Assembly (NCBI GenBank): GCA_947503925.1
Contig: CANNFQ010000001.1
Span: 1,054,001-1,118,000, forward strand
Direction of reading: 5' to 3'
DNA length: 64,000 bases
DNA from: an uncultured Paracoccaceae bacterium
GTDB taxonomy: Bacteria > Pseudomonadota > Alphaproteobacteria > Rhodobacterales > Rhodobacteraceae
Part shown: piece after piece, positions 36,781-46,619 of the stretch
How positions within the stretch are numbered: position 1 is the first letter of the stretch
Layout of the letters: the number at the start of each line of letters is the position of its first letter
Program-made: the position numbers and the translations under genes
The notes under the pieces: generated by a model
Databases searched by the model: none
What the model was told of the DNA's origin: nothing
The model's input: only the letters and a program-made list of their open reading frames with translations

Positions 36781-38727
36781 CTATGCGTCCTGTTCCTTTT
36801 GCGGGGGCATCTGCCCTGTATCAAGGATGGTCATCATTTCATCATGCAATTCAGCCTCGCGCGGGCCGATAATCTCCTGCACACGGGCGACATAAACCTC
36901 ATTCTCCATTACCGGAATGGCGGGATCATAGGCATCAGCAAGCGATATCATCGACGCGCGGTCAGCGCGATGAAACGCCTCAACCATCAGTGCGGCACGG
37001 TCCACAGCGACCCCCATCGCCTCCAACGTAGAACGGCCCATGCGCAGCGAACTGTCATAGGTATCGCGAATGATATCGCGACAACCAGCGGCCCATAATT
37101 CATAGACATGATGCCGGTCCACCGCGCGGGCCACAATATGCACTTGCGCATAATTCTGACTGACATAGCGCACCAGTTCGGTGATCTTCTCGCGTTCATC
37201 AATGGCGATAACCAGGATCTTCGCCTCGTGCAGACCCGCCGCATGCAAAAGATCAGGGCGGGTTGCATCACCGTAATAGATACGAGCGCCAAAAATACGC
37301 ATATTTTCCAAATGCTTGGCGTTATAATCGATAACGGTCAGGCTATAGCCCGCCGCACTTAGAATACGCCGGACAATGCCACCAACGCGGCCTGCACCCG
37401 CAATAATCACCTCGCCCTGTTCAGCGATTTCATCCGCGTCACGCCCCTCATCCCCGATAGCCCGCGCCGCAATCACCCGGTCATAAAAGATGAACAAAAG
37501 CGGGGTCAGCATCATCGACAGCGCCACAACCAGCAACAACTGATCCGCCAGCGCCTGCGGGATGACGGCGTTAGCCACGGTAAAAGACAGCAGGACAAAG
37601 CCAAACTCACCCGCCTGTGCCAGCCCCAATGCCATCAGCCACCTATCCGTCCCACGAATGCCAAAGGCAAAACTAAGCGACACCAACACCCCCGCTTTCA
37701 GTGCTATCAATCCAACGGTCAGCCCGATGATCAGCGCAAGGTTTTCCGCCAGCAAGGTGAAATTGACCGCCGCGCCCACCGTCATAAAGAACAGCCCCAG
37801 CAACAGCCCCTTGAAAGGGTCGATGTCTGATTCCAACTCGTGCCGGTATTCGCTATTTGCCAGAACAACACCGGCGAGGAAGGTGCCAAGCGCGGGTGAA
37901 AGACCCACCAACGACATCAGCAAGGCGATCCCGACCACCATCATCAGGGCGGTAGCCGTGAACAGTTCGCGCAGATTTGCCGCTGCAATAAACCGGAAAA
38001 TCGGGCGGGTCAGAAAACTACCCACCCCAATCACGGCGGCAATCGCGGCCAGATTGACCAGCGCCGTCTGCCAACCCGTCAGCCCGGCAACAAGGCTCAT
38101 CCCGCTGCCATGATCGCCCGCATCGCTATGATCCGCATCACCATGGCTCGTATCACCGCCATGCCCGGCCTCTGCGCCGTGCGTCACATCGCCCGCGACA
38201 TCCAACAGTTCGGGCATGGCAAGCAGTGGCAGCAACGCCAGCATCGGGATCACGGCGATATCCTGCATCAGCAAAACCGAGAAACTGCCCTGCCCTCCGT
38301 CGCTTTTCATCAGCCCCTTTTCGTTGAGGGTCTGCAAGACAATCGCCGTCGAACTGAGCGCGAGGACAAGCCCGACAGCCAGCGCGACCGTCCAGTTGAG
38401 CCCGAAGAGCATGGCGAACCCCATGACAGCCAGTGTGGTCAGGCCGATCTGTCCACCGCCAAGCCCCAGCAGCCTGCCCCGCATCGACCATAAGAGCTTT
38501 GGTTCAAGCTCCAACCCTACAAGAAACAACATCATGACCACGCCAAATTCGGCGAAATGCTGGATCGAGATCACATCGACGTGCAGCCAGGCCAGAACCG
38601 GGCTGATCACGATCCCGGCGATCAAGTAGCCCAGCACAGAACCCAGACCCAACCGGGTCGCAATCGGCACCGCGACAACCCCCGCAATCAGAAAAATGAA
38701 AGCCAAAAGCAGAAAATCGGTCATCAT
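36781..38727 (-). CDS. CPA2-family cation:proton antiporter with TrkA-N domain
   Basis: A 648-residue KefB/C/RosB-type protein: about 12 transmembrane segments in residues 1-400 (for example LGYLIAGIVISPVLAW), then a cytosolic Rossmann TrkA-N domain with VIIAGAGRVGG near residue 425. It would exchange K+ or Na+ for protons and be gated by nucleotide. A loop around residues 180-205 is unusually rich in His and Asp (seven His in about 25 residues), suggesting metal or pH sensing. It lies alone after the nrdJ terminator region. Confidence 0.88.
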   Translation of the reverse strand: MMTDFLLLAFIFLIAGVVAVPIATRLGLGSVLGYLIAGIVISPVLAWLHVDVISIQHFAEFGVVMMLFLVGLELEPKLLWSMRGRLLGLGGGQIGLTTLAVMGFAMLFGLNWTVALAVGLVLALSSTAIVLQTLNEKGLMKSDGGQGSFSVLLMQDIAVIPMLALLPLLAMPELLDVAGDVTHGAEAGHGGDTSHGDADHSDAGDHGSGMSLVAGLTGWQTALVNLAAIAAVIGVGSFLTRPIFRFIAAANLRELFTATALMMVVGIALLMSLVGLSPALGTFLAGVVLANSEYRHELESDIDPFKGLLLGLFFMTVGAAVNFTLLAENLALIIGLTVGLIALKAGVLVSLSFAFGIRGTDRWLMALGLAQAGEFGFVLLSFTVANAVIPQALADQLLLVVALSMMLTPLLFIFYDRVIAARAIGDEGRDADEIAEQGEVIIAGAGRVGGIVRRILSAAGYSLTVIDYNAKHLENMRIFGARIYYGDATRPDLLHAAGLHEAKILVIAIDEREKITELVRYVSQNYAQVHIVARAVDRHHVYELWAAGCRDIIRDTYDSSLRMGRSTLEAMGVAVDRAALMVEAFHRADRASMISLADAYDPAIPVMENEVYVARVQEIIGPREAELHDEMMTILDTGQMPPQKEQDA

Positions 38728-38810
38728 ATTATCCCCCGGTGTTCAGAAATCATGCGCAGGACGCGCCCGGATTGCAAAGTGATTTTCGGACGACCGCAGG
38801 GCCCGAACCA

Positions 38811-38838
38811 AAAGAAAAAGGGGGACCGAAGTCCCCCT
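38811..38838 (-). terminator. Rho-independent terminator downstream of nrdJ
   Basis: On the minus strand AGGGGGAC, a UUCG-type tetraloop and GTCCCCCT form an eight-base stem (38819-38838) followed by TTTTTCTTTT. It is about 160 bases past the nrdJ stop and just before the antiporter gene. Confidence 0.85.
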
Positions 38839-38942
38839 GTAGTTTCGTCGATCAGGCTCACTCATTATATACCGCTCGGTTTGTTGCCTGCGGCCCGATC
38901 CACGCCAAGGGCGAGCGCACCCGCCCCGGATAGGTTGCGACG

Positions 38943-39001
38943 AAGAAATTTCGTAACGAAGTTTCTTTCGGATGTGAGATTTTTCGTGACGAAAAATCTC
39001 A
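38943..39001. repeat. Two tandem palindromes with TTCGTNACGAA cores at the nrdJ stop
   Basis: One hairpin spans 38943-38967 (12-base arms, one mismatch, core TTCGTAACGAA); the second spans 38975-39001 (13-base perfect arms, core TTCGTGACGAA) and includes the nrdJ stop codon. A third copy of the same core lies after gltX at 63935-63951. They may act in termination, mRNA protection or as a dispersed repeat. Confidence 0.75.
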
Positions 39002-42000
39002 GCTACACCCAGAGGTGCCGCCGCATGTGTTACATTTCATGCAGGTCCCGTTCCGGACCAGCGTGTAGTTTCCGCATTCGCCACAAGGATCACCTTCATA
39101 GCCCTGCATCTTGGCCTTATCGCGCGCCGACAGGCTGGCGGTGCCAGTCGCGACGGTGCTCGTGTCCGTCTCTGGCACCAAGGTTTGCAAAGCCGCCGAA
39201 GGGTCGCTCCCTGTGGCAAGCGCAGTGGCTCCAACCCCGCCTTGCAGCACCACGAGGTCCTGTGGCATCCGCTTGCGCAGGTAGCCGGTAGAGGAAATCT
39301 GCTTTAGCACCTCGAGAGATCGCGTTGCCGCGTTTTCAGAGGGTTGCTGAATGTTTGACACGCCTTCCTGCTCACCCCGCCCAATATCATCGAACGTGGC
39401 GCCTTCCGGCTTCACATGCGCCAGATCGGTGCGATCGAGGTAGGACACAGCCAACTCGCGGAAGATGTAGTCAAGGATAGAGGTCGCATTCTTGATGCTG
39501 TCATTGCCCTGGACCATGCCTGCTGGTTCAAACTTGGTGAATGTGAAGGCGTCGACGAATTCCTCCAGCGGCACGCCGTATTGCAAGCCCACCGAGACCG
39601 CGATAGCAAAGTTGTTCATCATCGCCCGGAAGCCCGCACCTTCCTTGTGCATGTCAATGAAGATCTCGCCCAAGGACCCATCTTCGTATTCGCCCGTGCG
39701 CAGATAGACCTTGTGACCGCCGACAATGGCCTTTTGCGTATAGCCCTTGCGCCGCTGTGGCATCTTCTCGCGCTCGCGGTTACGGACTTCCTGCACGATG
39801 ATCTTCTCGACGATCTTTTCGGCCAACACAGCGGCTTTCTCCTGCGTGCTGCCGGATTCGAGCGTTTCCATCGCCTCGTCATCATCCTCGACCAGTGCTG
39901 CGGCCAAAGGTTGCGACAGCTTCGATCCGTCGCGATAAAGTGCGTTGGCTTTCACACCCAGCGACCAGGACAGCTCATATGCCTTCAGGCAATCCTCAAT
40001 CGTCGCGTCATTGGGCATGTTGATCGTCTTGGAGATCGCACCCGAGATAAAGGACTGTGCCGCCGCCATCATGTAAATATGGCTGTCAACGCTCAGATAA
40101 CGTTTGCCTTTTTTGCCGCAGGGGTTGGCGCAATCAAAGACGCCCAGATGTTCGTCCTTCAGAAATGGCGCCCCTTCCAACGTCATGGTGCCACAGACAT
40201 GGTCGTTGGCTGCATCGATATCCTGCTTGGAATAGCCCAGATGGCGCAGCAGGTCGAAGGTTGGATCGTTCAGTTTCTCGGCAGGAATGCCAAGCGTCTT
40301 GGTGCAGAACTCCTCACCCAGCGTCCATTGGTTAAAGACAAAGCGAATGTCGAAAGCAGAGGCCAGCGCCGCCTCTACCTTGTCCAGCTCGGCCTGTCCA
40401 AACCCATGCCCGATCAGGGATGTGTGGTTAATCGCAGGTGCCTGCCCAATCGACCCATGGCCGACGGCATATGCGATGATCTCTTCAATTTCGGCCGACC
40501 CATAGCCTAGCGTATCAAGAGCAGCAGGCACCGATTGGTTGATGATCTTGAAGTAACCGCCACCGGCCAGTTTCTTGAACTTGACCAAGGCAAAGTCAGG
40601 CTCGATCCCGGTTGTATCGCAATCCATCACAAGGCCGATTGTACCAGTTGGTGCAATCACCGAAACCTGCGCATTGCGATAGCCATGTTTCTTGCCCAGG
40701 GCGAGCGCCTCATCCCAGGATGAAACGGCCAGTTCGACCAAACGCTGGTCAGGGCAATTGGCATGGTCCAGCGGAACCGGCTTTACATCCAGCTTATCGT
40801 AACCGCTTGTCTTGCCCAGTGCCGCCTGCCGGTGGTTCTTGATCACCCGCAGCATGTGCTTTGCGTTTTTCTTATAGCCGGGGAATGCACCCAGCTCGCC
40901 CGCCATTTCGGCTGATGTGGCATAGGATACACCGGACATGATCGCGGTCAGCGCGGCCCCCATCGCGCGGCCTTCGTCGCTGTCATAACCATAGCCCATA
41001 TTCATCAGCAACCCGCCGATATTGGCGTAACCCAGACCCAGCGTGCGGAAATCATAGGACCGCTGCGCGATTTCCTTTGATGGGAACTGCGCCATCATCA
41101 CCGAGATTTCCAGCGTCACCGTCCACAGACGGGTCGCATGCATGTAATCTTCGGCCTGAAACTGCGCATCCTTGTAGAAGGTCAGCAGGTTCATCGATGC
41201 CAGATTACAGGCCGTATCATCAAGGAACATGTATTCAGAACAAGGGTTTGAGCCGCGAATTTCACCGTCTTCTGGACATGTGTGCCAAGCGTTAACCGTG
41301 TCGTGATACTGGATGCCCGGGTCGGCACAAGCCCATGCGGCGTGGCCCACCTGCTCCCACAGATCGCGCGCCTTGATGATCCGCGCGCATTCGCCGTTCT
41401 TGCGGTTGATCAGCTTCCAGTCGGCGTTGTCTTCGACCGCTTTCAGGAAGGCATCGGTGACGCGGATCGAGTTGTTGGAGTTCTGACCAGACACGCTGGA
41501 ATAGGCCTCAGAATCCCAATCGGTGTCATAGGTCGGGAATTCGATGCTCGAATAGCCCTGCTTGGCGTAATCCAGCACGCGCTTGATGTAAGTCTCTGGA
41601 ATGGCGGACTTCTTGGCGTCCTTGACAGCAGCGGCCAGCGTGTCGTTGGTTTTGGGGTCGTAGGCAGACACCTCTTCCCCATCCCAGGATTTTATCGCCT
41701 GGAAGATCGCGTTCAGGTAACGCTCGTGCATTTTGGAGCCCGCGACGATGCTGGCGACTTTTTGCTCTTCGATAACCTTCCAGTTAATGAATTCCTCGAT
41801 ATCGGGGTGATCGGCATCGACGATGACCATCTTGGCCGCGCGCCGGGTTGTTCCACCGGATTTTATCGCACCCGCAGCACGGTCGCCGATTTTCAGGAAA
41901 CCCATCAGGCCGGATGATTTGCCACCACCCGACAGCGGCTCACCTTCGCCACGCAGCGATGAAAAGTTGGTGCCGGTGCCAGAACCATATTTGAACAGGC

Positions 42001-42643
42001 GCGCCTCACGGACCCACAGATCCATGATGCCACCGTCATTGACCAGATCATCATCAACCGACTGGATGAAACAGGCATGCGGCTGCGGATGCTCATAGCT
42101 GGATGTGGATTTGGTCAGCTCACCGGTCTTGTAGTCAACATAATGGTGGCCCTGCGCAGGCCCATCGATCCCGTAAGCCCAATGCAGACCAGTATTAAAC
42201 CATTGCGGGCTGTTCGGTGCAGCGCGTTGTGTCGCCAGCATGTAACGCATTTCGTCAAAATAGGCGCGCGCATCATCCTCGGACGAGAAGTACCCGCCCT
42301 TCCAACCCCAATATGTCCAGGCCCCAGCCAGACGATCAAAAACCTGCTTGGCCGATGTCTCACCACCAAATGTGGCACCTTTGGCGGGCACGGATTTCCA
42401 CAGGAATTCTGGAACACCCTTTTCCTTCACCTTTTTCAGCGCGGACGGAACGCCAGCCTTGCGGAAATATTTCTGCGCGATGACGTCAGAGGCAACCTGA
42501 CTCCAACCTTCGGGGATCTCGCAATTTTCCAGCTTGAAAACGACCGTGCCATCCGGGTTGCGGATTTCAGAAGTTGTCGCTTTGAACGCCAGTTCCGCAT
42601 ATGCGTCTTGGCCATCCTTGGTAAAGTTGCGTTCGATCTGCAT
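38999..42643 (-). CDS. nrdJ: Vitamin B12-dependent ribonucleotide reductase (class II)
   Basis: A 1,214-residue adenosylcobalamin-dependent reductase making deoxyribonucleotides without oxygen requirement. Signature segments include [22 protein letters not shown], the active-site [21 protein letters not shown] (split as [11 protein letters not shown] and [10 protein letters not shown]), [20 protein letters not shown] and a C-terminal Cys-rich tail ([16 protein letters not shown]) that shuttles electrons. The length matches the family. The 570-base upstream region carries DnaA-, CtrA- and NrdR-like sites but no B12 riboswitch that I can see. Confidence 0.96.
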   Translation of the reverse strand: MQIERNFTKDGQDAYAELAFKATTSEIRNPDGTVVFKLENCEIPEGWSQVASDVIAQKYFRKAGVPSALKKVKEKGVPEFLWKSVPAKGATFGGETSAKQVFDRLAGAWTYWGWKGGYFSSEDDARAYFDEMRYMLATQRAAPNSPQWFNTGLHWAYGIDGPAQGHHYVDYKTGELTKSTSSYEHPQPHACFIQSVDDDLVNDGGIMDLWVREARLFKYGSGTGTNFSSLRGEGEPLSGGGKSSGLMGFLKIGDRAAGAIKSGGTTRRAAKMVIVDADHPDIEEFINWKVIEEQKVASIVAGSKMHERYLNAIFQAIKSWDGEEVSAYDPKTNDTLAAAVKDAKKSAIPETYIKRVLDYAKQGYSSIEFPTYDTDWDSEAYSSVSGQNSNNSIRVTDAFLKAVEDNADWKLINRKNGECARIIKARDLWEQVGHAAWACADPGIQYHDTVNAWHTCPEDGEIRGSNPCSEYMFLDDTACNLASMNLLTFYKDAQFQAEDYMHATRLWTVTLEISVMMAQFPSKEIAQRSYDFRTLGLGYANIGGLLMNMGYGYDSDEGRAMGAALTAIMSGVSYATSAEMAGELGAFPGYKKNAKHMLRVIKNHRQAALGKTSGYDKLDVKPVPLDHANCPDQRLVELAVSSWDEALALGKKHGYRNAQVSVIAPTGTIGLVMDCDTTGIEPDFALVKFKKLAGGGYFKIINQSVPAALDTLGYGSAEIEEIIAYAVGHGSIGQAPAINHTSLIGHGFGQAELDKVEAALASAFDIRFVFNQWTLGEEFCTKTLGIPAEKLNDPTFDLLRHLGYSKQDIDAANDHVCGTMTLEGAPFLKDEHLGVFDCANPCGKKGKRYLSVDSHIYMMAAAQSFISGAISKTINMPNDATIEDCLKAYELSWSLGVKANALYRDGSKLSQPLAAALVEDDDEAMETLESGSTQEKAAVLAEKIVEKIIVQEVRNREREKMPQRRKGYTQKAIVGGHKVYLRTGEYEDGSLGEIFIDMHKEGAGFRAMMNNFAIAVSVGLQYGVPLEEFVDAFTFTKFEPAGMVQGNDSIKNATSILDYIFRELAVSYLDRTDLAHVKPEGATFDDIGRGEQEGVSNIQQPSENAATRSLEVLKQISSTGYLRKRMPQDLVVLQGGVGATALATGSDPSAALQTLVPETDTSTVATGTASLSARDKAKMQGYEGDPCGECGNYTLVRNGTCMKCNTCGGTSGCS

Positions 42644-42831
42644 TCTTGCTGCCCCTATTTCGTTCCTGGCGCCGTCGTTGCGGCTAGTACCTGTGTTGCG
42701 CCGATTAAACGGCGCGCATTAACGTCCTTGTGATAGCTTCAGGCTGCATTCGACCGCCCGGCGAATGGCCGGATTTGGTTCGCGACGCCGATATTTGGAT
42801 GCGCCCGCCTGCTGAAACTGTCCCCGTGCGG

Positions 42832-42847
42832 CTACCACATGTAGTGT
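42832..42847. promoter_or_regulatory. Possible NrdR box upstream of nrdJ
   Basis: CTACCACATGTAGTGT is an imperfect palindrome around ACATGT and resembles the 16-base NrdR sites of ribonucleotide reductase promoters. NrdR boxes normally occur in pairs and no good second copy was found, so this is tentative. Confidence 0.3.
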
Positions 42848-42985
42848 CGTGGCAACCGGCCCGCACAACTTGACGTATCTAGCCCTAGGGGGTCAACGGA
42901 ATTTTAACACTAAATGTCGATTAAAGAACTTGACGGATTTGTGACAAAGTGCGTGGGAAGCAGTGTCCATGATTCATGCACCGGT

Positions 42986-42994
42986 TTATCCACA
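42986..42994 (+). promoter_or_regulatory. DnaA box
   Basis: TTATCCACA is an exact match to the DnaA consensus TTATNCACA, about 340 bases upstream of the nrdJ start. DnaA is known to control ribonucleotide reductase genes in other bacteria; a role here is inferred from position. Confidence 0.5.
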
Positions 42995-43105
42995 AGGAAC
43001 AATTTTTCACGACTTCGAGAAAACCTTTTATTCGGCTTACTTAGCGCCGGTGGCTCATTTTCAGGTTGAGGAACGACGCCGATCCAACAGCGCAATTAAG
43101 TAAGT

Positions 43106-43120
43106 TTAACAAAGAATTAA
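43106..43120. promoter_or_regulatory. CtrA-type binding site
   Basis: TTAA-N7-TTAA with following C matches the alphaproteobacterial CtrA box, and a further TTAA lies at 43096-43099. It is far upstream of nrdJ (about 460 bases), so its target promoter is uncertain. Confidence 0.4.
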
Positions 43121-43169
43121 CATCCCAACTCTGTGGCGAATTGGTCATCAACATGTATCGCCTCAAAAC

Positions 43170-43193
43170 AAATAAACCGCCGAATCGGCGGTT
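43170..43193 (-). terminator. Terminator of the tRNA-Pro transcript
   Basis: AACCGCCGA (43175-43183) and TCGGCGGTT (43185-43193) form a nine-base stem about 20 bases past the tRNA 3' end; TATTTGTTTT follows on the minus strand. Confidence 0.75.
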
Positions 43194-43213
43194 CATTTTC
43201 AAACTTTTTGAAG

Positions 43214-43290
43214 TGGTCGGGGCGGAGAGATTCGAACTCCCGACCCTCTGTTCCCAAAACAGATGCGCTACCAGGCTGCGCTACGCCCCG
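43214..43290 (-). tRNA. tRNA-Pro (anticodon TGG)
   Basis: On the minus strand the acceptor CGGGGCG (from 43290) pairs with CGCCCCG (ending 43218), with discriminator A and encoded CCA at 43216-43214. The D-arm AGCGCAGCCTGGTAGCGC, anticodon loop TTTGGGA with TGG, and T-arm GGGAGTTCGAATCTC are all present. Confidence 0.97.
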
Positions 43291-43334
43291 GACCATGGCG
43301 TGTCTTTAGCCCCCCCAAACTGATTTGAAAAGCC

Positions 43335-43811
43335 CTAACTTTCCGAAGTTTGTTCACAAGGCAGTATCGCATCCGCGCCAAAGCCAGGATGCTGCAAAAC
43401 ATCACCCACCGCGATGCCCAGACGGGCCGACAAGCCGCCATTGATCTCAAGCACAGCCAATATGTCGTCGCCACCTGGTATGGCGGTCAGGTCGCCCGGT
43501 ATTGCATTTTCATGCAACGACATCACCTCACCCAAGGGGCCAACAAAAATCATATCAAGCGGGATCAGTGTGTTTTTCATCCAGAAACTGACAGGCTGCG
43601 GTTCTTCATAGATGAACAGCATGCCTTCCAGTGTCGGCATCTGTTCGACAAACATCAGCCCCCGCGCACGTTCCTGCGGATCATCTGCCACATCAACTGT
43701 GAATGTCGCCTGCCCCCAATCGCCGATCACCGAAACCTTGTCTTCGGCACATAAGCCCCACACCGGCTGCCCGGCAAACATGACCAGTGCAGCCGCTACA
43801 TAACGGTTCAC
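43335..43811 (-). CDS. DUF192 family secreted protein
   Basis: A 158-residue protein with an N-terminal signal peptide (VAAALVMFAGQPVWG) and the DUF192 domain: ARGLMFVEQMP, FWMKNTLIPLDMIFVG and VLEINGG. Family members are small beta proteins of unknown function, usually periplasmic in proteobacteria. Its ATG overlaps the stop of the cold-shock-domain gene by four bases, so both are co-translated, a pairing common in Rhodobacteraceae. Confidence 0.88.
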   Translation of the reverse strand: MNRYVAAALVMFAGQPVWGLCAEDKVSVIGDWGQATFTVDVADDPQERARGLMFVEQMPTLEGMLFIYEEPQPVSFWMKNTLIPLDMIFVGPLGEVMSLHENAIPGDLTAIPGGDDILAVLEINGGLSARLGIAVGDVLQHPGFGADAILPCEQTSES

Positions 43812-44335
43812 TTGACCGCGGCCTCCCAGCCGACAACCTCAATTGCCATGCGGCCGCGTTCGCCATCGACAAGTCGCAGACCGACGGCCTCACCAGACTG
43901 AAGATCGGACAGACCAGAGCGGCGCAGAACCTCCACATGGATAAAGACGTCTTCATCATTGCCAAATATATTGGCAAAGCCAAAGCCCTTCGCCTTGTCG
44001 AACCATTTTACACGGGCTGGTTCAATCGGACGCTTGAGAATATCCTCCGGCGTGAACTCCATCATGTCCCGCAACGGGACTGAGGTATCGGCCTGTGGTG
44101 GTGTGATCGATAACACTTGCGTAGCTTGTAAGCCGCGCTGCGTGTCCTGCACCAAAATTTCAATCGCAGAGCCGTCAACAACGGATCCCTGGCCAAAATT
44201 TCGCAAGACATTGGCGTGCAAAAGTATGTCTGGGCCGCCTAGGTCAGCGACGACAAACCCGAAACCCTTGGTCGGATCGAACCACTTCACTTGGCCATTC
44301 ACCTGCCGTTGTCCGCCGGTGTCCTGCGTATTCAT
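43808..44335 (-). CDS. Cold-shock-domain protein with two CSD modules
   Basis: A 175-residue protein with two cold-shock domains joined by a short linker. The first has VKWFDPTKGFGFV and DILLHANVL; the second has VKWFDKAKGFGFANI and DVFIHVEVL. The aromatic RNP1-like residues of both are kept. Ordinary CspA proteins have one domain of about 70 residues. It should bind single-stranded nucleic acid and act as an RNA chaperone. Double-CSD proteins are frequent in alphaproteobacteria. Confidence 0.9.
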   Translation of the reverse strand: MNTQDTGGQRQVNGQVKWFDPTKGFGFVVADLGGPDILLHANVLRNFGQGSVVDGSAIEILVQDTQRGLQATQVLSITPPQADTSVPLRDMMEFTPEDILKRPIEPARVKWFDKAKGFGFANIFGNDEDVFIHVEVLRRSGLSDLQSGEAVGLRLVDGERGRMAIEVVGWEAAVK

Positions 44336-44453
44336 CTTGTCTTCCCCTAAACGGCACCGTTTTGAGCGATGTCGCCGACTTTAACTTCTACTTCCGATCA
44401 CGACCAGAAAACCGCCCAAACATCAAGGCCTTGCAATTCACGATACGTGAAAT

Positions 44454-45059
44454 TCAAGGATTTAATCGGGTAATTTCCCAGTCTCGATCAATTGCTATGC
44501 GTGACCACCGAAACCGGTCATGCAATCTAAATTGACCGTCGGACCAAAACTCGATCTCCAACGGTGCGATACGATACCCGCCCCAAAAGGGTGGACGTTC
44601 CGGGTCCATCCCCTTTTGCATCGTTACTTTAGCGACGTCCGCCATCAATGACGCACGCGACGCGAGCGGTTGCGATTGCCGCGACGCCCACGCTCCCAAC
44701 CTACTCTTGAGTGAGCGGGACTGATAGTAGGAATCGGCGATTTCACCGTCTTCTTTGCTGACCAGACCACGCACCCTGATTTGCCGTGCAAGGGATTTCC
44801 AATGCATGACAAACGCAGCCTTACCGGCATATGCGATCTCTGACGCCTTTTTGCTCTCATAATTACTATAGAAAACAAACGCTTCGGCTTCAATCTCCTT
44901 CAACAGGACCATCCGCACATTTGGCAAGCCTTCAGCATCGGCCGTCGCCAATGCTATTGCGTTCGGATCATTGGGTTCAGCCTTGGACGCTTCCTCCAGC
45001 CATGCCCGCGCGATATCGAACGGGTCATTGCCCGCAAATATGCCGTCCCGATCAGACAT
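44454..45059 (-). CDS. pdxH: Pyridoxamine 5'-phosphate oxidase
   Basis: A 201-residue FMN enzyme making pyridoxal phosphate. Recognisable blocks are [22 protein letters not shown] (given here as NAIALATAD and [10 protein letters not shown]), [28 protein letters not shown] and the C-terminal [15 protein letters not shown]. Length and order fit PdxH. It is divergent from fabI across about 150 bases. Confidence 0.94.
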   Translation of the reverse strand: MSDRDGIFAGNDPFDIARAWLEEASKAEPNDPNAIALATADAEGLPNVRMVLLKEIEAEAFVFYSNYESKKASEIAYAGKAAFVMHWKSLARQIRVRGLVSKEDGEIADSYYQSRSLKSRLGAWASRQSQPLASRASLMADVAKVTMQKGMDPERPPFWGGYRIAPLEIEFWSDGQFRLHDRFRWSRIAIDRDWEITRLNP

Positions 45060-45211
45060 TGCCGATCCCTGTTTACGCCCCCGCCGTAACGGTTATGAGC
45101 AATCCAACACAGTGGCAACCACTTTACCTGACTTCGGCAACAGGTTGCTGACGGGTTGGCAATGGCATAAACCACTTTTGACACCGTCAAATGGGACAAG
45201 GGACACATGAA

Positions 45212-46018
45212 ATGAGCAGCAATCTGATGCAGGGCAAACGCGGCCTGATCATGGGTCTGGCCAATGACAAATCCATCGCCTGGGGGATCGCCAAAGCCTG
45301 CGCCGATGCCGGCGCCGAACTTGCATTTTCGTTCCAGGGTGACGCGCTGCGCAAACGGGTCGAACCGCTGGCCGCCTCCGTCGGGTCGGATATCGTGCTG
45401 CCCTGCGATGTGGGTGATGAGGCCTCGATCGACACGCTGTTTGCCGCGTTGGAAGAACGCTGGGGCAAGCTGGACTTCATCGTGCATGCCATTGGTTTTT
45501 CAGATAAATCCGAACTGCGCGGGCGCTATGTCGACACCAGCCGGGCGAATTTCCAGATGTCCATGGACATCTCTGTCTACTCCTTCACCGCCGTCGTACA
45601 GCGCGCCGAAAAGATGATGACAGAGGGCGGTTCCTGCCTCACGCTCACCTATTACGGCGCCGAAAAAGTCATGCCGCATTACAACGTCATGGGCGTCGCC
45701 AAGGCCGCGTTAGAGGCGTCCGTGCGCTATCTGGCCGAGGATCTGGGCAAGGATAATATCCGGGTAAATGCGATCAGCGCAGGCACGATCAAGACCCTTG
45801 CCGCATCCGGCATCGGCGATTTTCGGCTCATCATGAAATGGAACGAATATAACAGCCCATTGCGGCGCACTGTCACACAGGAAGAGGTGGGAAAATCAGC
45901 CCTCTATCTTCTCTCTGATCTGGGCAGTGCAGTCACCGGCGAGGTGCTGCATGTCGACGCCGGTTATCACGTCGTCGGGATGAAGGCGGTCGACGCCCCC
46001 GACATCACCAAAGAATAA
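45212..46018 (+). CDS. fabI: Enoyl-[acyl-carrier-protein] reductase (NADH)
   Basis: A 268-residue short-chain dehydrogenase of the FabI type. It begins with MQGKRGLIMGLANDKSIAWG, and Tyr147, Tyr157 and Lys164 (TYYGAEKVMPHYNVMGVAK) form the FabI active site. It reduces trans-2-enoyl-ACP in each cycle of fatty acid elongation. The ATG at 45212 is preceded by AAGGGA; an earlier in-frame start at 45191 is less likely. A paralogue could exist elsewhere, but this looks like the housekeeping form. Confidence 0.93.
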   Translation: MSSNLMQGKRGLIMGLANDKSIAWGIAKACADAGAELAFSFQGDALRKRVEPLAASVGSDIVLPCDVGDEASIDTLFAALEERWGKLDFIVHAIGFSDKSELRGRYVDTSRANFQMSMDISVYSFTAVVQRAEKMMTEGGSCLTLTYYGAEKVMPHYNVMGVAKAALEASVRYLAEDLGKDNIRVNAISAGTIKTLAASGIGDFRLIMKWNEYNSPLRRTVTQEEVGKSALYLLSDLGSAVTGEVLHVDAGYHVVGMKAVDAPDITKE

Positions 46019-46063
46019 ACCGCCGCTGCCGGCACTGATCCCTTCGATTTGAAAGATGACACC

Positions 46064-46570
46064 ATGACAGACACCCGCCTGCCCCATGAGAAAGGTTTCC
46101 ACATCAGCTGGGATCAGATCCACCGTGACAGCCGTGCGCTGGCCTGGCGTCTTGACGGGCAAGGGCCTGATAACGGGGCATGGAAAGGTGTTGTCGCAAT
46201 CACCCGCGGCGGGATGGCACCCGCGATGATCGCAGCCCGAGAGTTGGATATCCGCACGGTCGATACGATCAGCGTCAAAAGCTATGACCATCAGGACCAG
46301 TCAGAGGCCAAGGTGCTCAAAGCCCCCGATGACGACCTGATGGGTGACGGCACGGGCATTCTGATTATCGACGATCTGGTCGATAGCGGCAAAACGTTGG
46401 AACTTGTGCGTGCGCTCTATCCCAATGCACATTTCGCGACGGTCTACGCCAAACCCAAAGGACGACCGCAGGTCGATACGTTCATTACCGAAGTCAGCCA
46501 GGACACCTGGATCTTCTTCCCGTGGGATATGGCACTACAATATGTGCAGCCCTACCGCGGGACAGACTAG
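46064..46570 (+). CDS. gpt: Xanthine phosphoribosyltransferase
   Basis: A 168-residue type I phosphoribosyltransferase with the PRPP motif [11 protein letters not shown] at residues 101-111 and [11 protein letters not shown] near 45-55, which follow XGPRT. It salvages xanthine (and guanine) to nucleotides. The ATG at 46064 fits the family start; an earlier in-frame ATG at 46049 exists. It lies 45 bases after fabI on the same strand. Confidence 0.93.
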   Translation: MTDTRLPHEKGFHISWDQIHRDSRALAWRLDGQGPDNGAWKGVVAITRGGMAPAMIAARELDIRTVDTISVKSYDHQDQSEAKVLKAPDDDLMGDGTGILIIDDLVDSGKTLELVRALYPNAHFATVYAKPKGRPQVDTFITEVSQDTWIFFPWDMALQYVQPYRGTD

Positions 46571-46619
46571 CGCCCAACCAAACATCTCTTGCGGCGCAGC
46601 CGCCCATTTTGGAAAACCC

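Larger units (their letters stand above)
42644..43213. other. 570-base regulatory region between nrdJ and tRNA-Pro
   Basis: No protein gene is supported here. The AT-richer part from about 42895 to 43170 holds a perfect DnaA box (42986-42994) and a perfect CtrA-type box (43106-43120), with another TTAA six bases before it. A CTACCACATGTAGTGT element at 42832-42847 resembles an NrdR box. The tRNA-Pro terminator sits at the far end. I searched by eye for a cobalamin riboswitch and found none. Confidence 0.55.

Noticed and set aside
39416-40510. 364-codon open frame antisense to nrdJ
   Set aside because: nrdJ is intact and conserved on the opposite strand; the antisense frame arises from codon bias.
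42644-42900. Cobalamin riboswitch upstream of nrdJ
   Set aside because: No B12-box-like sequence or matching fold was found on the minus strand by eye.
42910-43095. 61-codon minus-strand frame between nrdJ and tRNA-Pro
   Set aside because: It overlaps the regulatory region, lacks a ribosome-binding site and shows no protein family features.
42644-43213. Possible replication origin (DnaA and CtrA boxes, AT-rich)
   Set aside because: Only one DnaA box is present and no origin-associated genes (dnaA, hemE, parAB) are nearby; a regulatory region is more likely.
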